Source: an uncultured delta proteobacterium (GTDB lineage Bacteria > Myxococcota_A > Polyangia > Polyangiales > Polyangiaceae). From it: 29,227 nt of DNA. The notes below the pieces were generated by a model. The model worked only from the letters and a program-made list of their open reading frames with translations, had not been told where the DNA came from and searched no databases. Location of the stretch: NCBI GenBank assembly GCA_903858055.1, contig CAIOHM010000283.1, forward strand, positions 1 through 29,227, written 5' to 3'. Position 1 is the stretch's first letter. Each line of letters opens with the position of its first letter. The position numbers and the translations under genes are program-made. Positions 1-8,500 of this stretch are shown here, in pieces.

Positions 1-1
1 C

Positions 2-103
2 GAGGAGCACCTCGGGGCGCTCATGGGCCCGTACCCGAAGCTCGCGGGCGCCGAGCAGGTTCCGCGCAAGCTGCGTCGCCTCCTCGGGGAGCACTACGCA
101 TGA
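2..103 (+). CDS. C-terminal end of an unidentified protein (partial)
   Basis: An open frame enters from the left edge and runs 33 codons to a TGA. The residues end in LRRLLGEHYA and are charged and helical in character. The stop overlaps the ATG of the next gene in an ATGA arrangement, so the two are probably translationally coupled. The third-position GC bias is like that of the neighbouring genes. Too little is present to name a family. Confidence 0.6.
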   Translation, partial: EEHLGALMGPYPKLAGAEQVPRKLRRLLGEHYA

Positions 104-798
104 GGCCTCTGTACGCGTGCGCATTCCTCGCGCTCACGGCGGCTAAGAAGCCCGAGCCGCCGCCCGAGGTGCCCCCGATCGAGGGCATCCGCGTCGAGGC
201 GATCCGGTTCGTGGTGCATGCGCGCGCCGTGGAGGTCATCGAGGAAATCTCCGTTCCGGCGGCTTCGCTCGAGCGCGAGGTCTTCGTCTCGTTTCCGCTC
301 GTCGAGCTCCCGAGTGCGGTCGAGGTGAGCCTCCTCGACACCGCGGGCAACGAGGCGTGCACCGATCTCCCGTGGCGTCGCCTCCCGCAGAAGGTTCGGA
401 CGACGGCGCTGCTCCACGGCGCGGCCCACGAGACCGGCATGGCGTTCGCGCTGCGGGCCTGCGCGGCGCTCGAGCCCGGAGCGCGCGTGACCGTGCGCAT
501 GCGCGAGGCGTTCGTGCGGAGCGTCGACACGAACACCTTCGAATGGCGACGCTCGCTCGGCCAGGCCTCGATCGAGCCCTCGCCTCTTCGCCACCTCGTC
601 GCCGTACGTGGCGGCGGAGGCCCGGAGCTCTCGGCGGCGGAGGCGCGCTTCTACCGTTCGGCGCAGCAGGTCGACGCCCGCCCGCCGCTCTTCGTCGAAG
701 GCGAAATGCAGAACGCCGAGCCCACCGCAGCGGACCCGGCGCTCGTTCACCGCACGGGGGCCGATCGGCTCCTCGTGCGTCTGCGCTTCACGCCGTAG
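100..798 (+). CDS. Hypothetical protein, possibly exported
   Basis: A 232-residue protein of unrecognised family. The N-terminus (MRPLYACAFLALTAAKK) is short and hydrophobic and could be a weak signal peptide, followed by a Pro/Glu-rich linker at about residues 17-28. The rest alternates short hydrophobic and charged stretches, as in a beta-rich domain, with two cysteines near residues 87 and 120. The start is fixed by the ATGA overlap with the upstream partial gene, suggesting one operon. Its 3' end overlaps the convergent cyclophilin gene by 11 bases. No catalytic motif was seen, so no function is assigned. Confidence 0.7.
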   Translation: MRPLYACAFLALTAAKKPEPPPEVPPIEGIRVEAIRFVVHARAVEVIEEISVPAASLEREVFVSFPLVELPSAVEVSLLDTAGNEACTDLPWRRLPQKVRTTALLHGAAHETGMAFALRACAALEPGARVTVRMREAFVRSVDTNTFEWRRSLGQASIEPSPLRHLVAVRGGGGPELSAAEARFYRSAQQVDARPPLFVEGEMQNAEPTAADPALVHRTGADRLLVRLRFTP

Positions 799-1363
799 GC
801 ACGGTCTCCGAGCGGAAGATCTCCACACGCTCGAGCGTGATGGGGGTCTTGGGCTTGTCTTGCGGGCCGCGATCGACGTGGGTGATCTTGGCGACGAGCT
901 CGACGCCCGCGACGACCTTGCCGAACACCGAGTGGCGACCGTCGAGCCACGCGGTCTCCTTCTCGGTGATGAAGAACTGCGAGCCGTTCGTGCCGGGGCC
1001 TGCGTTCGCCATCGAGAGGACGCCCGGGCCGTCGTGGCGCAGGTCCTTGTGGAACTCGTCCGCGAAGCGGTAGCCCGGGCCGCCGACGCCCTGGCCGAGG
1101 GGGCAGCCGCCCTGGATCATGAAGTCGGGGATCACGCGGTGGAACGTGGTGCCCGAGTAGAGCGCCTTGCCGTTCGACTTCTCGCCGGTGCGCGGGTGCT
1201 CCCACTCTTGGGTGCCCGTCGCGAGGCCAACGAAGTTGCGCACGGTCTTTGGGGCCTTCTCCTCTTCGAGGCGCGCCACGATGGAGCCCATCGAGGTCAC
1301 GAACCGCGCGTAGAGTTGACCGGTGCCTTCCGCCTTGATCTCGGGAAACGTTGCCTGAGCCAT
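788..1363 (-). CDS. Cyclophilin-type peptidyl-prolyl cis-trans isomerase
   Basis: Catalyses cis-trans isomerisation of X-Pro peptide bonds. The 191-residue protein is a single cyclophilin domain. FHRVIPDFMIQGG (residues 74-86) carries the catalytic Arg76, equivalent to Arg55 of human CypA, with the usual Phe, Met and Gln. Downstream come a GPGVLSMANAGPGTNGSQFF segment and the active-site region around WLDGRHSVFGKV. There is no signal peptide, so it is probably cytoplasmic. The ATG at 1363 is preceded by a perfect AGGAGG (plus-strand 1368-1373) four bases away. A longer open frame continues upstream to 2578, but that extension is antisense to the FHA gene and is rejected. It is transcribed divergently from the FHA gene across about 220 bases. 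Confidence 0.95.
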   Translation of the reverse strand: MAQATFPEIKAEGTGQLYARFVTSMGSIVARLEEEKAPKTVRNFVGLATGTQEWEHPRTGEKSNGKALYSGTTFHRVIPDFMIQGGCPLGQGVGGPGYRFADEFHKDLRHDGPGVLSMANAGPGTNGSQFFITEKETAWLDGRHSVFGKVVAGVELVAKITHVDRGPQDKPKTPITLERVEIFRSETVPTA

Positions 1364-1585
1364 GAGTCCTCCTGCTGCTCCTGCAGCCACCGCGCGTGCA
1401 TATCGCGCCTCGTGCGGCGAAGGGATCCGAAACGCGCGCGGCGCGCGGAAGAACGGGTGCCCGGGCGATTTGCGCAACCGTTGCAGTTGTCCCCTACGGG
1501 GCGATTTCCAACGCGAGCGTGCACCGCAGGGGGTGGTTCTCCGGCCGCCTTCGGGTATCCTGGCGTCCTTCACGAGGAGTTCGCT

Positions 1586-2641
1586 GTGATCATCTGCCCG
1601 AGCTGCGGCACGGAAAACCAGGACCACTTTCGCTTCTGCCAAGGCTGCGGCACGGACGTCTCGCAGGTGCCGCGCGGCTCGGTGCCCCACGAGGTCGCCA
1701 AGACCGACCTCAACATCGAAGCGCTGCCGGACCCCATCGGCACGCCCGCGGCGCCCTCGGCCCTCGAACTGCCAACCCCCGAGCCCGCACCTGCGCCTGC
1801 GCCGGTCGCCGCCGCGCCCTCCTACGTGTGCGCCTCCTGCGGCCACACGAACGAGCCGGGCAATGTCTTCTGCGGTGCGTGCGGATCGCGCATGCCTCCC
1901 CCCTCGGTGAGCGTGCCGGCGCCCGCGGCCAAGGCTCCCTCCGAGCCCCCGCGCGCGCTCGATCGCACCTCCCTCGGCGGCATGTCGCCGCTCGCAGCCC
2001 CGCCGAAGCCCGTGCGCTTCTCGCTCACGCTCCTCCGCGTCGACGGCACGGACGCGGGCCTCTACACCTGCACCGAAGAGCACGCCGTGATCGGTCGCGA
2101 GACCGGCGGCATCTTCGCTTCGGACGCGACGCTCTCCCCGCTCCACGCGCGCTTCGAGCGTCGCGGCGATCGCCTCTTCGTGGTCGACGCGAACTCGCTG
2201 AACGGCGTGTACCGACGCCTCGTGCGCAACGTCTCCACGGTCCTCGAGAACGGCGACGGCTTCCGCATCGGCCAAGAGGTGCTCCGCTTCGAGCTCGTGG
2301 CCGAAGGCGACGCGGGCAGCGACGTGCAGACGCTCGGTTCGCCCCGCCATGGCGTGCGCGCGCGCGTCGTGAGCGTCGTGGGCCGCGGCGACTACGGCAA
2401 CGCGTCGTCGATCCCCGCGACGGGCTTGCAGTTCGGCCGTGAGCGCGGCGACGTGCTGTTCCCCGAGGACGGCTACGTCTCGGGCCTCCACTGCAAGATT
2501 CACCTCGAGGGAAACCGTGCATTCCTCACGGACCTTGGCTCCTCGAACGGGACGTTCGTGCGTCTGCGCGGCGAGCACGAGCTCGGCGCGAACGACGTGC
2601 TCCTCATGGGTCAGCAGCTCTTCCGCGTAGGCATCGCGTGA
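1586..2641 (+). CDS. Zinc-ribbon protein with two FHA domains
   Basis: A 351-residue probable signalling adaptor. FHA domains bind phosphothreonine peptides. It begins with a zinc ribbon (Cys4, Cys7, Cys18, Cys21), then an Ala/Pro linker, a second zinc ribbon (YVCASCG...FCGACG, near residues 80-100), another linker, and two FHA domains. FHA1 (about 145-235) has Gly170-Arg171, SPLH and NSLNG. FHA2 (about 260-351) has the GRERGD loop with Arg285, SGLH and GSSNGTF. Both keep the Arg, Ser-x-x-His and Asn-Gly positions expected for phosphothreonine binding. The start is GTG, with GAGGAG at 1574-1579 six bases upstream. The stop overlaps the next GTG (GTGA). No kinase lies nearby to name its partner. 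Confidence 0.92.
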   Translation: MIICPSCGTENQDHFRFCQGCGTDVSQVPRGSVPHEVAKTDLNIEALPDPIGTPAAPSALELPTPEPAPAPAPVAAAPSYVCASCGHTNEPGNVFCGACGSRMPPPSVSVPAPAAKAPSEPPRALDRTSLGGMSPLAAPPKPVRFSLTLLRVDGTDAGLYTCTEEHAVIGRETGGIFASDATLSPLHARFERRGDRLFVVDANSLNGVYRRLVRNVSTVLENGDGFRIGQEVLRFELVAEGDAGSDVQTLGSPRHGVRARVVSVVGRGDYGNASSIPATGLQFGRERGDVLFPEDGYVSGLHCKIHLEGNRAFLTDLGSSNGTFVRLRGEHELGANDVLLMGQQLFRVGIA

Positions 2642-3087
2642 GCGCGAGCGACGACTGCGGGCGCCCGCTCGTTCGCGTCGTCGCGGCGATGGTCGAGCGC
2701 GACGGCCGCTACCTGCTCACGCAGCGTCGCAGCACCGCCGTGCTCCCGCTCCTCTGGGAGTTCCCGGGCGGCCGCGTGGAGCGCGAAGAGACGGAGCAGA
2801 CCGCCCTCGCGCGCGAGCTCCAGCACCGCCTCGGAATCGAGGCGACGGTCGGCATGCGCATCTCGACCGTGCGCCACTCGTACGAGGCCTACGACGTCGA
2901 GCTTCACCTCTTCGAGTGCGGAATCCCGAGCGACGCCGACCTCTCGCCGCAGACCGTGCACGCCTTCGCGTGGGCCACGAGCGCGGAGTTCGAGCAGTAC
3001 ACGTTCACGCCTGCCGACGAGCGCTCGATGAACCTGCTCCTCGGCTTCGTGGTCGCGCGCGCCTCGCAGCCGCTGCTCGACCCCTGA
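2638..3087 (+). CDS. NUDIX (MutT/NudG-like) protein with altered Nudix box
   Basis: The 149-residue protein has the MutT/NudG fold signature: VRVVAAMVERDGRYLLTQR, then LLWEFPGGRVE. Nudix hydrolases cleave nucleoside diphosphates linked to another moiety, such as oxidised or pyrimidine dNTPs. The box reads Gly45-x5-Glu51-x7-Arg59-Glu60-Leu61-Gln62-His63-Arg64-Leu65-Gly66. The consensus REUxEExGU therefore has its EE pair replaced by His-Arg, removing metal-binding glutamates equivalent to Glu56 and Glu57 of E. coli MutT. It may be inactive, use a different metal geometry, or have become a binding protein. It starts at a GTG overlapping the FHA stop, so the two are probably co-translated. Confidence 0.88.
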   Translation: MSASDDCGRPLVRVVAAMVERDGRYLLTQRRSTAVLPLLWEFPGGRVEREETEQTALARELQHRLGIEATVGMRISTVRHSYEAYDVELHLFECGIPSDADLSPQTVHAFAWATSAEFEQYTFTPADERSMNLLLGFVVARASQPLLDP

Positions 3088-3098
3088 GCCCGACGGTT

Positions 3099-3142
3099 CT
3101 CACGGCGCGCCGCCTCGAAGGCGTGAGCGCGGCGCCCGTGAG
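3099..3142. terminator. Hairpin between convergent genes, candidate bidirectional terminator
   Basis: CTCACGG (3099-3105) pairs with CCGTGAG (3136-3142), and after one bulged C, GCGCCGC (3107-3113) pairs with GCGGCGC (3129-3135). This gives a 14-bp stem around a 15-nt loop. It fills most of the 69-base space between the convergent NUDIX gene and the repeat-protein gene. There is no T tract, so intrinsic termination in the classical sense is uncertain. Confidence 0.5.
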
Positions 3143-3156
3143 CGTGGCCCGTGCCC

Positions 3157-4257
3157 TCAGACGTTCGCGCCCTTGGCCCGCTTGATCTGCAGCCACTCTT
3201 GCTCGTACGCGGCGTGGTTCGAGCGGACGATGTCGAGGTTCTGTGCGTTCGTCGCGTTCTCCTCGATGCGCGCGAGCTCCTCCATCTGGGTCGCGATGTC
3301 GCCGAGGCCGTCGCAGATCGTGGAGAGAAGCTTCTCGTCGACCTCGGTGCGCGACTTGCCCGCGAAGTTCTCGCCGTAGGCCGCGAAGAGCTGGTTCGCC
3401 GCCTCGCCGAGCATGCCCATGATGTCGCCGACCGGCGTGCCCTTGCGCGCGTCGCGGATCGCCTCGAGCTCCGCTTCGTAGGCCTTGCGGCGTTCTTCGA
3501 CGATCTCGATGTTCTTGGCGTGCCAGTCGACGAAGAAGCCCTGGGCGCTGATGGCGCGCATCTTGGTTTCGATCGACGCGAGGTTCGTGATCACGCGCGC
3601 GAGGAGCGCTGGGCGCCGCGAGATGCGCGACTTGTTGGCGAAGTGCTCCGCGTAGATGGCGAACTGGCCGTTCGCGACGCCGCCGAGGAGGCTCGCTCGC
3701 TGCTCGAGCGTGCCCGCGCTCTGCGCCTTCTCCACCTCTTGACGCTCCGCCTTGTACATCTTGAGGTTGCCGCGCACGACCTCGATGTCCTTGTCGAAGA
3801 TTGCGTCGCGCTCCTTCTTGCGGATCTCGACCATCTTGGTCTCGATGCCCTCGAGGTCGGCGATCATCTCGGCGAGGAGCGACACGTCACGCGACTCGCG
3901 CGACTGGCCTGCGAAGTGACGGGCGTAGCGGGCGAAGGTGAAGTTCGCCTTCGCTGCGAGCACCCCGAACGCCTCTTGCGCCGGGCTCGCGCGCTTCGCT
4001 CGCTCGATCTGCTTCAGCTCTTCGGTGTACATTGCACGCATCTCGAGCGCGCTCTTGCGGCCCTCGGTCAGCTCGCGACCCTGCGCCACCGCCGGGATCT
4101 GATCGATGCGGGTCACCACCTCGTCGATGCGCGCGATGAGCGCCTCGAGGGCTCCGAGCTCTCGGGTTGCGCGCGACTGACCGGCGAACTCGGCCTGGTA
4201 GGACGCGTCGATGGAAGCAAGGTCGGCCTGGAGACGTTCGACGAAGGGCGTAGCCAT
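3157..4257 (-). CDS. Helical protein built of four ~91-residue repeats
   Basis: This 366-residue protein has no signal peptide or membrane segment and is rich in Ala, Glu, Lys and Arg. It contains four copies of one unit. The landmark Tyr-x3-Phe-Ala-(Gly/Asn)-(Gln/Lys)-Ser-Arg begins at Tyr20, Tyr111, Tyr202 and Tyr294, so spacing is 91, 91 and 92 residues. Each unit continues with a hydrophobic heptad-like stretch of the form LL..MI..L..IE.KM..I, then Tyr-x2-Glu-x2-Glu/Gln-Ile near its end. The pattern suggests an extended alpha-solenoid or helical-bundle array. No enzyme motif was seen and I do not recognise the family. It lies 50 bases downstream of the GH13 gene on the same strand and may be the last gene of that operon. 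The ATG at 4257 gives a complete first repeat. Confidence 0.85.
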   Translation of the reverse strand: MATPFVERLQADLASIDASYQAEFAGQSRATRELGALEALIARIDEVVTRIDQIPAVAQGRELTEGRKSALEMRAMYTEELKQIERAKRASPAQEAFGVLAAKANFTFARYARHFAGQSRESRDVSLLAEMIADLEGIETKMVEIRKKERDAIFDKDIEVVRGNLKMYKAERQEVEKAQSAGTLEQRASLLGGVANGQFAIYAEHFANKSRISRRPALLARVITNLASIETKMRAISAQGFFVDWHAKNIEIVEERRKAYEAELEAIRDARKGTPVGDIMGMLGEAANQLFAAYGENFAGKSRTEVDEKLLSTICDGLGDIATQMEELARIEENATNAQNLDIVRSNHAAYEQEWLQIKRAKGANV

Positions 4258-4307
4258 GCCCGTCGCCTAGCGCACTTTCCCGGCCGGAAAAGCCCTTCTC
4301 GCGTGGC

Positions 4308-6386
4308 CTAGGGCGCGGCGAAGAAGAGCGTCGTGCGCGCGGGGACGGTCACGCTGCTGCTCTGCTGCGCGGTGCCGTTCACGAGCTCTCGCAGCGCCGT
4401 GGACGGGAGGCCGCTCACGGTCGCCTGGGAATCGCCGCGGTTCACGGCGACGTAGACGGTGTCCGAGCCGCTAGCGACGCGGAAGAGCCACGTGTCGTTT
4501 CCGAGCGCGACGGTTTGACGCGTGCCGCGGCGCAGCGCGGGGTGGGCCGCGCGGATCGCGAAGAGCTTGGCGACGCGGTCCCGGAGCCAGGTCTGGTTGG
4601 CGGCAAGCCCCGACCACGCCATGAAGCGGCGGTTGTCCGGGGCGCCGGCGCCCGGGAGGCCCATCTCGTCGCCGTAGTACACGAGCGGCGCGCCCTTGGT
4701 GGCCGCGAGGATCGCGAAGCCGTTCGCCATGCGCTCGTAGGCTTCGCGCTCGCTTGGCGCGGCGATGGGCGGCTGCTGCCACGCGCGGTCCTTGCCATCG
4801 GCGTATTGGCTGTCGCCCCAGAGGCGGCTGTTGGCGGCGAGGTGAATCACGCGCGGCAGGTCGTGGTTGCCGATGAACGTGCTCATGATCGCGTTCGAAC
4901 CGTAGAAGCCGTCGTTCCCGTCGAGGAACGCGACCATGTCCGAGAGGCGCATCGTGCGCATGAGGACGCCCTCGACGATGTGTCGGCGTGCGGGGAAGTC
5001 GAACTGGCCGTCGAGCTTCGTGCTCGGGTCCACGTACGAGCGCAGCACCTCGCGGTTCCCGAAGTCGTACGTTTCGCCGACCATGTAGAAGCGCTGCGGC
5101 GGGCTCTGGTTGGCGACGACCTCGCGCTGCACGCGCGCGCGCAGCTCCGTGAGCCAGCTGATGTCGACGTGCTTGATCGCGTCGAGGCGGAACCCGTCGA
5201 TGCCCGTCTGCTTCGCCCACTCGATCGCGTTCGTCACGCTGTAGGAACGCGCAGCGCCGTTCGTGAAGTTCCAGTGCGGCAGGTAGTCGGTGAACCAGCA
5301 GCGCTCGCGGTCGGGGAACGAGTCCCAGGAGCACCCTTGGCCGCAGATGCAGTTGCCGCCGCGGCCGTTGTCGTTGGGCCAAAACCAGCTCGGGTTTTGC
5401 GAAACGACCGCGGAGGAGGCGTGCGCGTGCACCATTGCGTAGTCGAAGAGCACCTTGAGGCCCTTCGCGTGCGCCTTCGTGACGACCTGCTTCAGCTCTT
5501 CGAGCGTGCCGAAGCACCCCTCTTGCTGGAGCTGCGCGGGGTTGCTGCTGTCGAACTTGGGCCAGTAGCCGTGGTACCCCGAGTAGTACTTGTCGTCGCC
5601 ACCCACGCCGCGGCCGCGCTGGCTCGTGTTGTCGAGGGGCACCGTGAGCCAGAGCGTGTTGACGCCGAGGTCGTTGAAGTAGCCGTCGTCGATCTTGCGC
5701 GCGATGCCCGCCCAGTCGCCGCCTTGGTAGTCCGCGATCGCCCCGGAGACGCCGCTCACCGAGCAGTTGTTCGCGGGGTTGCCGTCGAGGAAGCGGTCAA
5801 CGAAGGCGAAGTAGATGACCGCGTCGCGCCAGTCGAAGACGCCCGCCGCGGGCGGTGGTGGCTCGTTGCAGACGTAGGGGCTGCACGTGACGGGTGCGAA
5901 GAGGTTGTTCACGTTGCCCGAGCCGTCGGTCTGCGTGGGCTTCGTGGTGTCCACGCGCCAGTCGGTCCCGTTCACGACGAACTTCACGAGCGCCGGGCGC
6001 GCGTACGGGAGGACGACGCTCGCCTCCCACTGGCTCCCGTTCCGCGTCATCGCGACGCCTTGTTGCCAGGTCGCGTCGCCGCCGAAGTTGCCACGCACCT
6101 CGACCGACGACTCGCCGCCGTACGGGAACGTGACGAGCTGCGTACAGCCACGGTATTCCTCGGCACATACGGGAACAGGAGGGCCCGCGTCGACCGTGCC
6201 GCCGCCACCGCCACCGCTCGAAGAGCCCGAGCCGTACGATCCGCCGCTGCCGCCGAAGCCCGGGTCGAACGCGGGAGGATCGGGCGGCGTGCCGTCGTCG
6301 CGGCGGTTCACGGACGCGTCGCCACACGCCGCGAGCGCGAGGGCGAAGGGGAGGGCGGCGAGGAGGGTGCGGTTCACGGGAGGCAT
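4308..6386 (-). CDS. GH13 (alpha-amylase family) lipoprotein
   Basis: A 692-residue predicted secreted lipoprotein with a signal peptide ending at a lipobox cysteine, Cys21 (LALAACG). A Gly/Ser-rich linker follows (about 40-65), then a carbohydrate-binding-like beta-sandwich (about 90-165) and a GH13 barrel (about 185-690). The catalytic triad is intact: Asp402 in GFRLDAIKHV, Glu438 in MVGETYD and Asp509 in IGNHDLPR. It probably hydrolyses alpha-glucans at the cell surface; exact specificity cannot be read. Region I is unusual (FDYAMVHAH instead of DxVxNH). A four-cysteine insert (Cys346, 348, 352, 363) is shared with the upstream paralogue. The start overlaps the upstream gene by 13 bases, so the two GH13 genes are probably co-translated. 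No strong ribosome binding site was seen. Confidence 0.93.
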   Translation of the reverse strand: MPPVNRTLLAALPFALALAACGDASVNRRDDGTPPDPPAFDPGFGGSGGSYGSGSSSGGGGGGTVDAGPPVPVCAEEYRGCTQLVTFPYGGESSVEVRGNFGGDATWQQGVAMTRNGSQWEASVVLPYARPALVKFVVNGTDWRVDTTKPTQTDGSGNVNNLFAPVTCSPYVCNEPPPPAAGVFDWRDAVIYFAFVDRFLDGNPANNCSVSGVSGAIADYQGGDWAGIARKIDDGYFNDLGVNTLWLTVPLDNTSQRGRGVGGDDKYYSGYHGYWPKFDSSNPAQLQQEGCFGTLEELKQVVTKAHAKGLKVLFDYAMVHAHASSAVVSQNPSWFWPNDNGRGGNCICGQGCSWDSFPDRERCWFTDYLPHWNFTNGAARSYSVTNAIEWAKQTGIDGFRLDAIKHVDISWLTELRARVQREVVANQSPPQRFYMVGETYDFGNREVLRSYVDPSTKLDGQFDFPARRHIVEGVLMRTMRLSDMVAFLDGNDGFYGSNAIMSTFIGNHDLPRVIHLAANSRLWGDSQYADGKDRAWQQPPIAAPSEREAYERMANGFAILAATKGAPLVYYGDEMGLPGAGAPDNRRFMAWSGLAANQTWLRDRVAKLFAIRAAHPALRRGTRQTVALGNDTWLFRVASGSDTVYVAVNRGDSQATVSGLPSTALRELVNGTAQQSSSVTVPARTTLFFAAP

Positions 6387-8500
6387 GGGCTCGAGCTGGG
6401 CAACCAGATGTACGGGGTTCTGGGCGCGCCCGGAGCGATTGTCAACTCATCTCCGAGTGACGCCCTGTCGCCCTGAAAAAACTCACGCACTTCGCCGCGA
6501 AGATCCGCCGGGAGCGGTACGCGTACCGGTACGGTTGGGTTGCGTGCGAGTACGACGAGGGCGGAGGCGCCCGCAGCAGGCAGGCGACGCGCGAACGCGA
6601 TCACCTCGTCGCTCGCGAGGAGGACTTCGAGCTCCCCGCGACGGAGCGTGGGGTCGCAGCGGCGAAGGCGTGCGAGGCGCTGCACGTGATCCTCGAGCGC
6701 GAGCGCTTCGCGCGGGAGCGAGGCGCGCGGCGGGAGCGGGAGCCGCGTCACCGGGTCGCCCGTGCCTGCCATGCCGAGCTCGTCGCCCTGGTAGAGCATC
6801 GGGGTACCGGGAAGGGTGTAGAGTGCAGCAAAAGCGAGACGCAGCCGTGCCCAGGTGCGTGGGTCCGTGGGTGGAGTCTCGACGTCGAAGCGACCGCCGG
6901 CGCTGCCGTTTGCCTCGGAGGCCGTGCGCCCGACATCGTGGCTCCCGAGGAAGGTCGTGAGCGTGGCCCCCGAGCCCGCGAACGCACGATCGCTCGCCGC
7001 GAGGACCTCGCCGATTTCGGTGAGGGGCGCTCGCTCGTTCACGAGGGCGCCGCGCAGGGCCCAGAAGAGAGGAAAGTGAAACGTGCTCGTGAGGCCGAAG
7101 GGCCCGAGGTAGTAGCGCAACACGTCGTACGCGCCCGGGCCCGTGAAGATCTCGCCGAGCGCGACGAGGTCCGTCGACCCTTGGCCCACGCGTTCGCGGA
7201 GCCGCTGAACGATGGCCCGTGTTGCGCCGCGCGGCATCATCGGGACCGCGTCGATGCGCACGCCGTCGAAGGGGAAGCGCTCGAGCCACGCGGCGGTTGC
7301 GGCGGTCATCGCTTCGGCCGCGGCGGGTGCCGACCAGTCGAGGTCGGGCATGTAAGGGGCGAACCAACAGCGCTCGATGCTGGTGTCCCAGGGGCAGGTC
7401 GAAGACCCGCAAATGCAGCTGCCGGGTGTGCCTTGGAACCACCCATCGCCCGCGTGCTCGCGCCAGAAAGGATGCTCGATGTGCACGTGGTTCGGCACGA
7501 CGTCGACCACCACGCGAATGCCGCGCGCGTGGGCGGCTGCGAGGAGCTCACGCAGGTCCTGTTCGTCACCGAGGGCCGGTTCGATCGCGCTCGCCGAGCG
7601 CGGCCAGTAGCCGTGGTAGCCGGTGCCCGTCGCGCCGTCGCCGATGTCGAAGAAGGCCGCCGTGTTCGCCACCGGAGGCATGAGCCAGATCGTGCTCGTC
7701 GCGAGCGCATCGAGATCTCCACGCTCGATTGCGGTCGTGATTCCGCGAAGCTTTCCTCCGGCGCGCGCGGCAAGCGGCGAGGGAATCGCCAGCGCCTCGC
7801 CGTTCGCGTCGCGAAAGCGGTCCGGCAAGACTTGGTAGCCGATCGCGTCCTGCGCCGTGAGCCCGTCGGTCCACACGAACGAGCGCTGCGTTGCGCTGCG
7901 ACCGAGCGCGTCTTCGGCCACCACCTCGAAGGCGAAGCGCGCCCGCGCGGGCAGCGGCAACGCGACCTCGACGCGGCCTTGGCTCGTCGGCACGAAGCTC
8001 ACGGGCTCGCGCGCTCCCGTGTCGCGGTCCACCACGGCAAGCGAGGTGATCGGGGTGCCGTCGCCGCCGCCCGTAAGCGTCGCCGTGAAGCGGACCGCGT
8101 TCGCCTCGACACGTACGTTCGCAAGCGCGACGTGCGGCACGCGGCAGTCGCTCACGTCGCGCCGCGTGACCGGCTGCCTGCGCACGGTCTCCTCGAGGGG
8201 CTCGGTCACGTCGCGCACCCAACGCCCGTCGACGATGAACGCGTAGCGCACGGGGCCTGGCGGCAGCGTTCGAGCGCCGACGAACCAGCCGTCGTCGCGC
8301 GCCGAGAGCAAAGCCCCTGGTCGGGCGAAGTCGTCCCAGGAGCCGACGAGCTCGACGCGCGCCGCGGGATCCGCGGGCCGAACCCAGAAGCGCTCGACGC
8401 ACCCGGACTCTTCGTCCCGGGCGCTCGTGCAGGAGGTGAGCGAGGTCGCACCGATGTTCAGCGCGAGTACCAAAAACATACGTCGTATACGGTATGGCAT
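6374..8500 (-). CDS. GH13 (alpha-amylase family) lipoprotein, second copy
   Basis: A 708-residue paralogue of the downstream GH13 protein. From the chosen start the signal peptide has a basic n-region (RIRR) and ends at lipobox Cys24 (SLTSC). An N-terminal CBM48-like module (VELVGSWDDF...YAFIVDGRWVRD, about 48-97) and a second beta domain precede the barrel. Triad: Asp417 in FDGVRIDAV, Glu450 in VALGEIF and Asp522 in LGSHDVGR. Region I is canonical (VVDVVPNHVH). The Cys362/364/369/378 insert matches that of the paralogue. The open frame reaches an ATG at 8536, six bases after the DUF2520 stop, and another ATG lies at 8479. I prefer 8500 for its signal-peptide layout; no start has a good ribosome binding site. 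Its 3' end overlaps the next GH13 gene. Confidence 0.9.
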   Translation of the reverse strand: MPYRIRRMFLVLALNIGATSLTSCTSARDEESGCVERFWVRPADPAARVELVGSWDDFARPGALLSARDDGWFVGARTLPPGPVRYAFIVDGRWVRDVTEPLEETVRRQPVTRRDVSDCRVPHVALANVRVEANAVRFTATLTGGGDGTPITSLAVVDRDTGAREPVSFVPTSQGRVEVALPLPARARFAFEVVAEDALGRSATQRSFVWTDGLTAQDAIGYQVLPDRFRDANGEALAIPSPLAARAGGKLRGITTAIERGDLDALATSTIWLMPPVANTAAFFDIGDGATGTGYHGYWPRSASAIEPALGDEQDLRELLAAAHARGIRVVVDVVPNHVHIEHPFWREHAGDGWFQGTPGSCICGSSTCPWDTSIERCWFAPYMPDLDWSAPAAAEAMTAATAAWLERFPFDGVRIDAVPMMPRGATRAIVQRLRERVGQGSTDLVALGEIFTGPGAYDVLRYYLGPFGLTSTFHFPLFWALRGALVNERAPLTEIGEVLAASDRAFAGSGATLTTFLGSHDVGRTASEANGSAGGRFDVETPPTDPRTWARLRLAFAALYTLPGTPMLYQGDELGMAGTGDPVTRLPLPPRASLPREALALEDHVQRLARLRRCDPTLRRGELEVLLASDEVIAFARRLPAAGASALVVLARNPTVPVRVPLPADLRGEVREFFQGDRASLGDELTIAPGAPRTPYIWLPSSSPCLP

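Noticed and set aside
1364..2578. Upstream extension of the cyclophilin open frame
   Set aside because: A perfect ribosome binding site marks the short start, and the extension lies antisense to the FHA gene.
3151..4311. A 386-residue plus-strand frame with Leu/Asp/His-rich repeats
   Set aside because: It is the antisense image of the four-repeat protein; its periodicity merely reflects the repeats of the minus-strand gene.
4515..6476. A 653-residue plus-strand open frame
   Set aside because: Antisense to the GH13 lipoprotein gene, with Arg/Val/Ala-rich composition and no motif.
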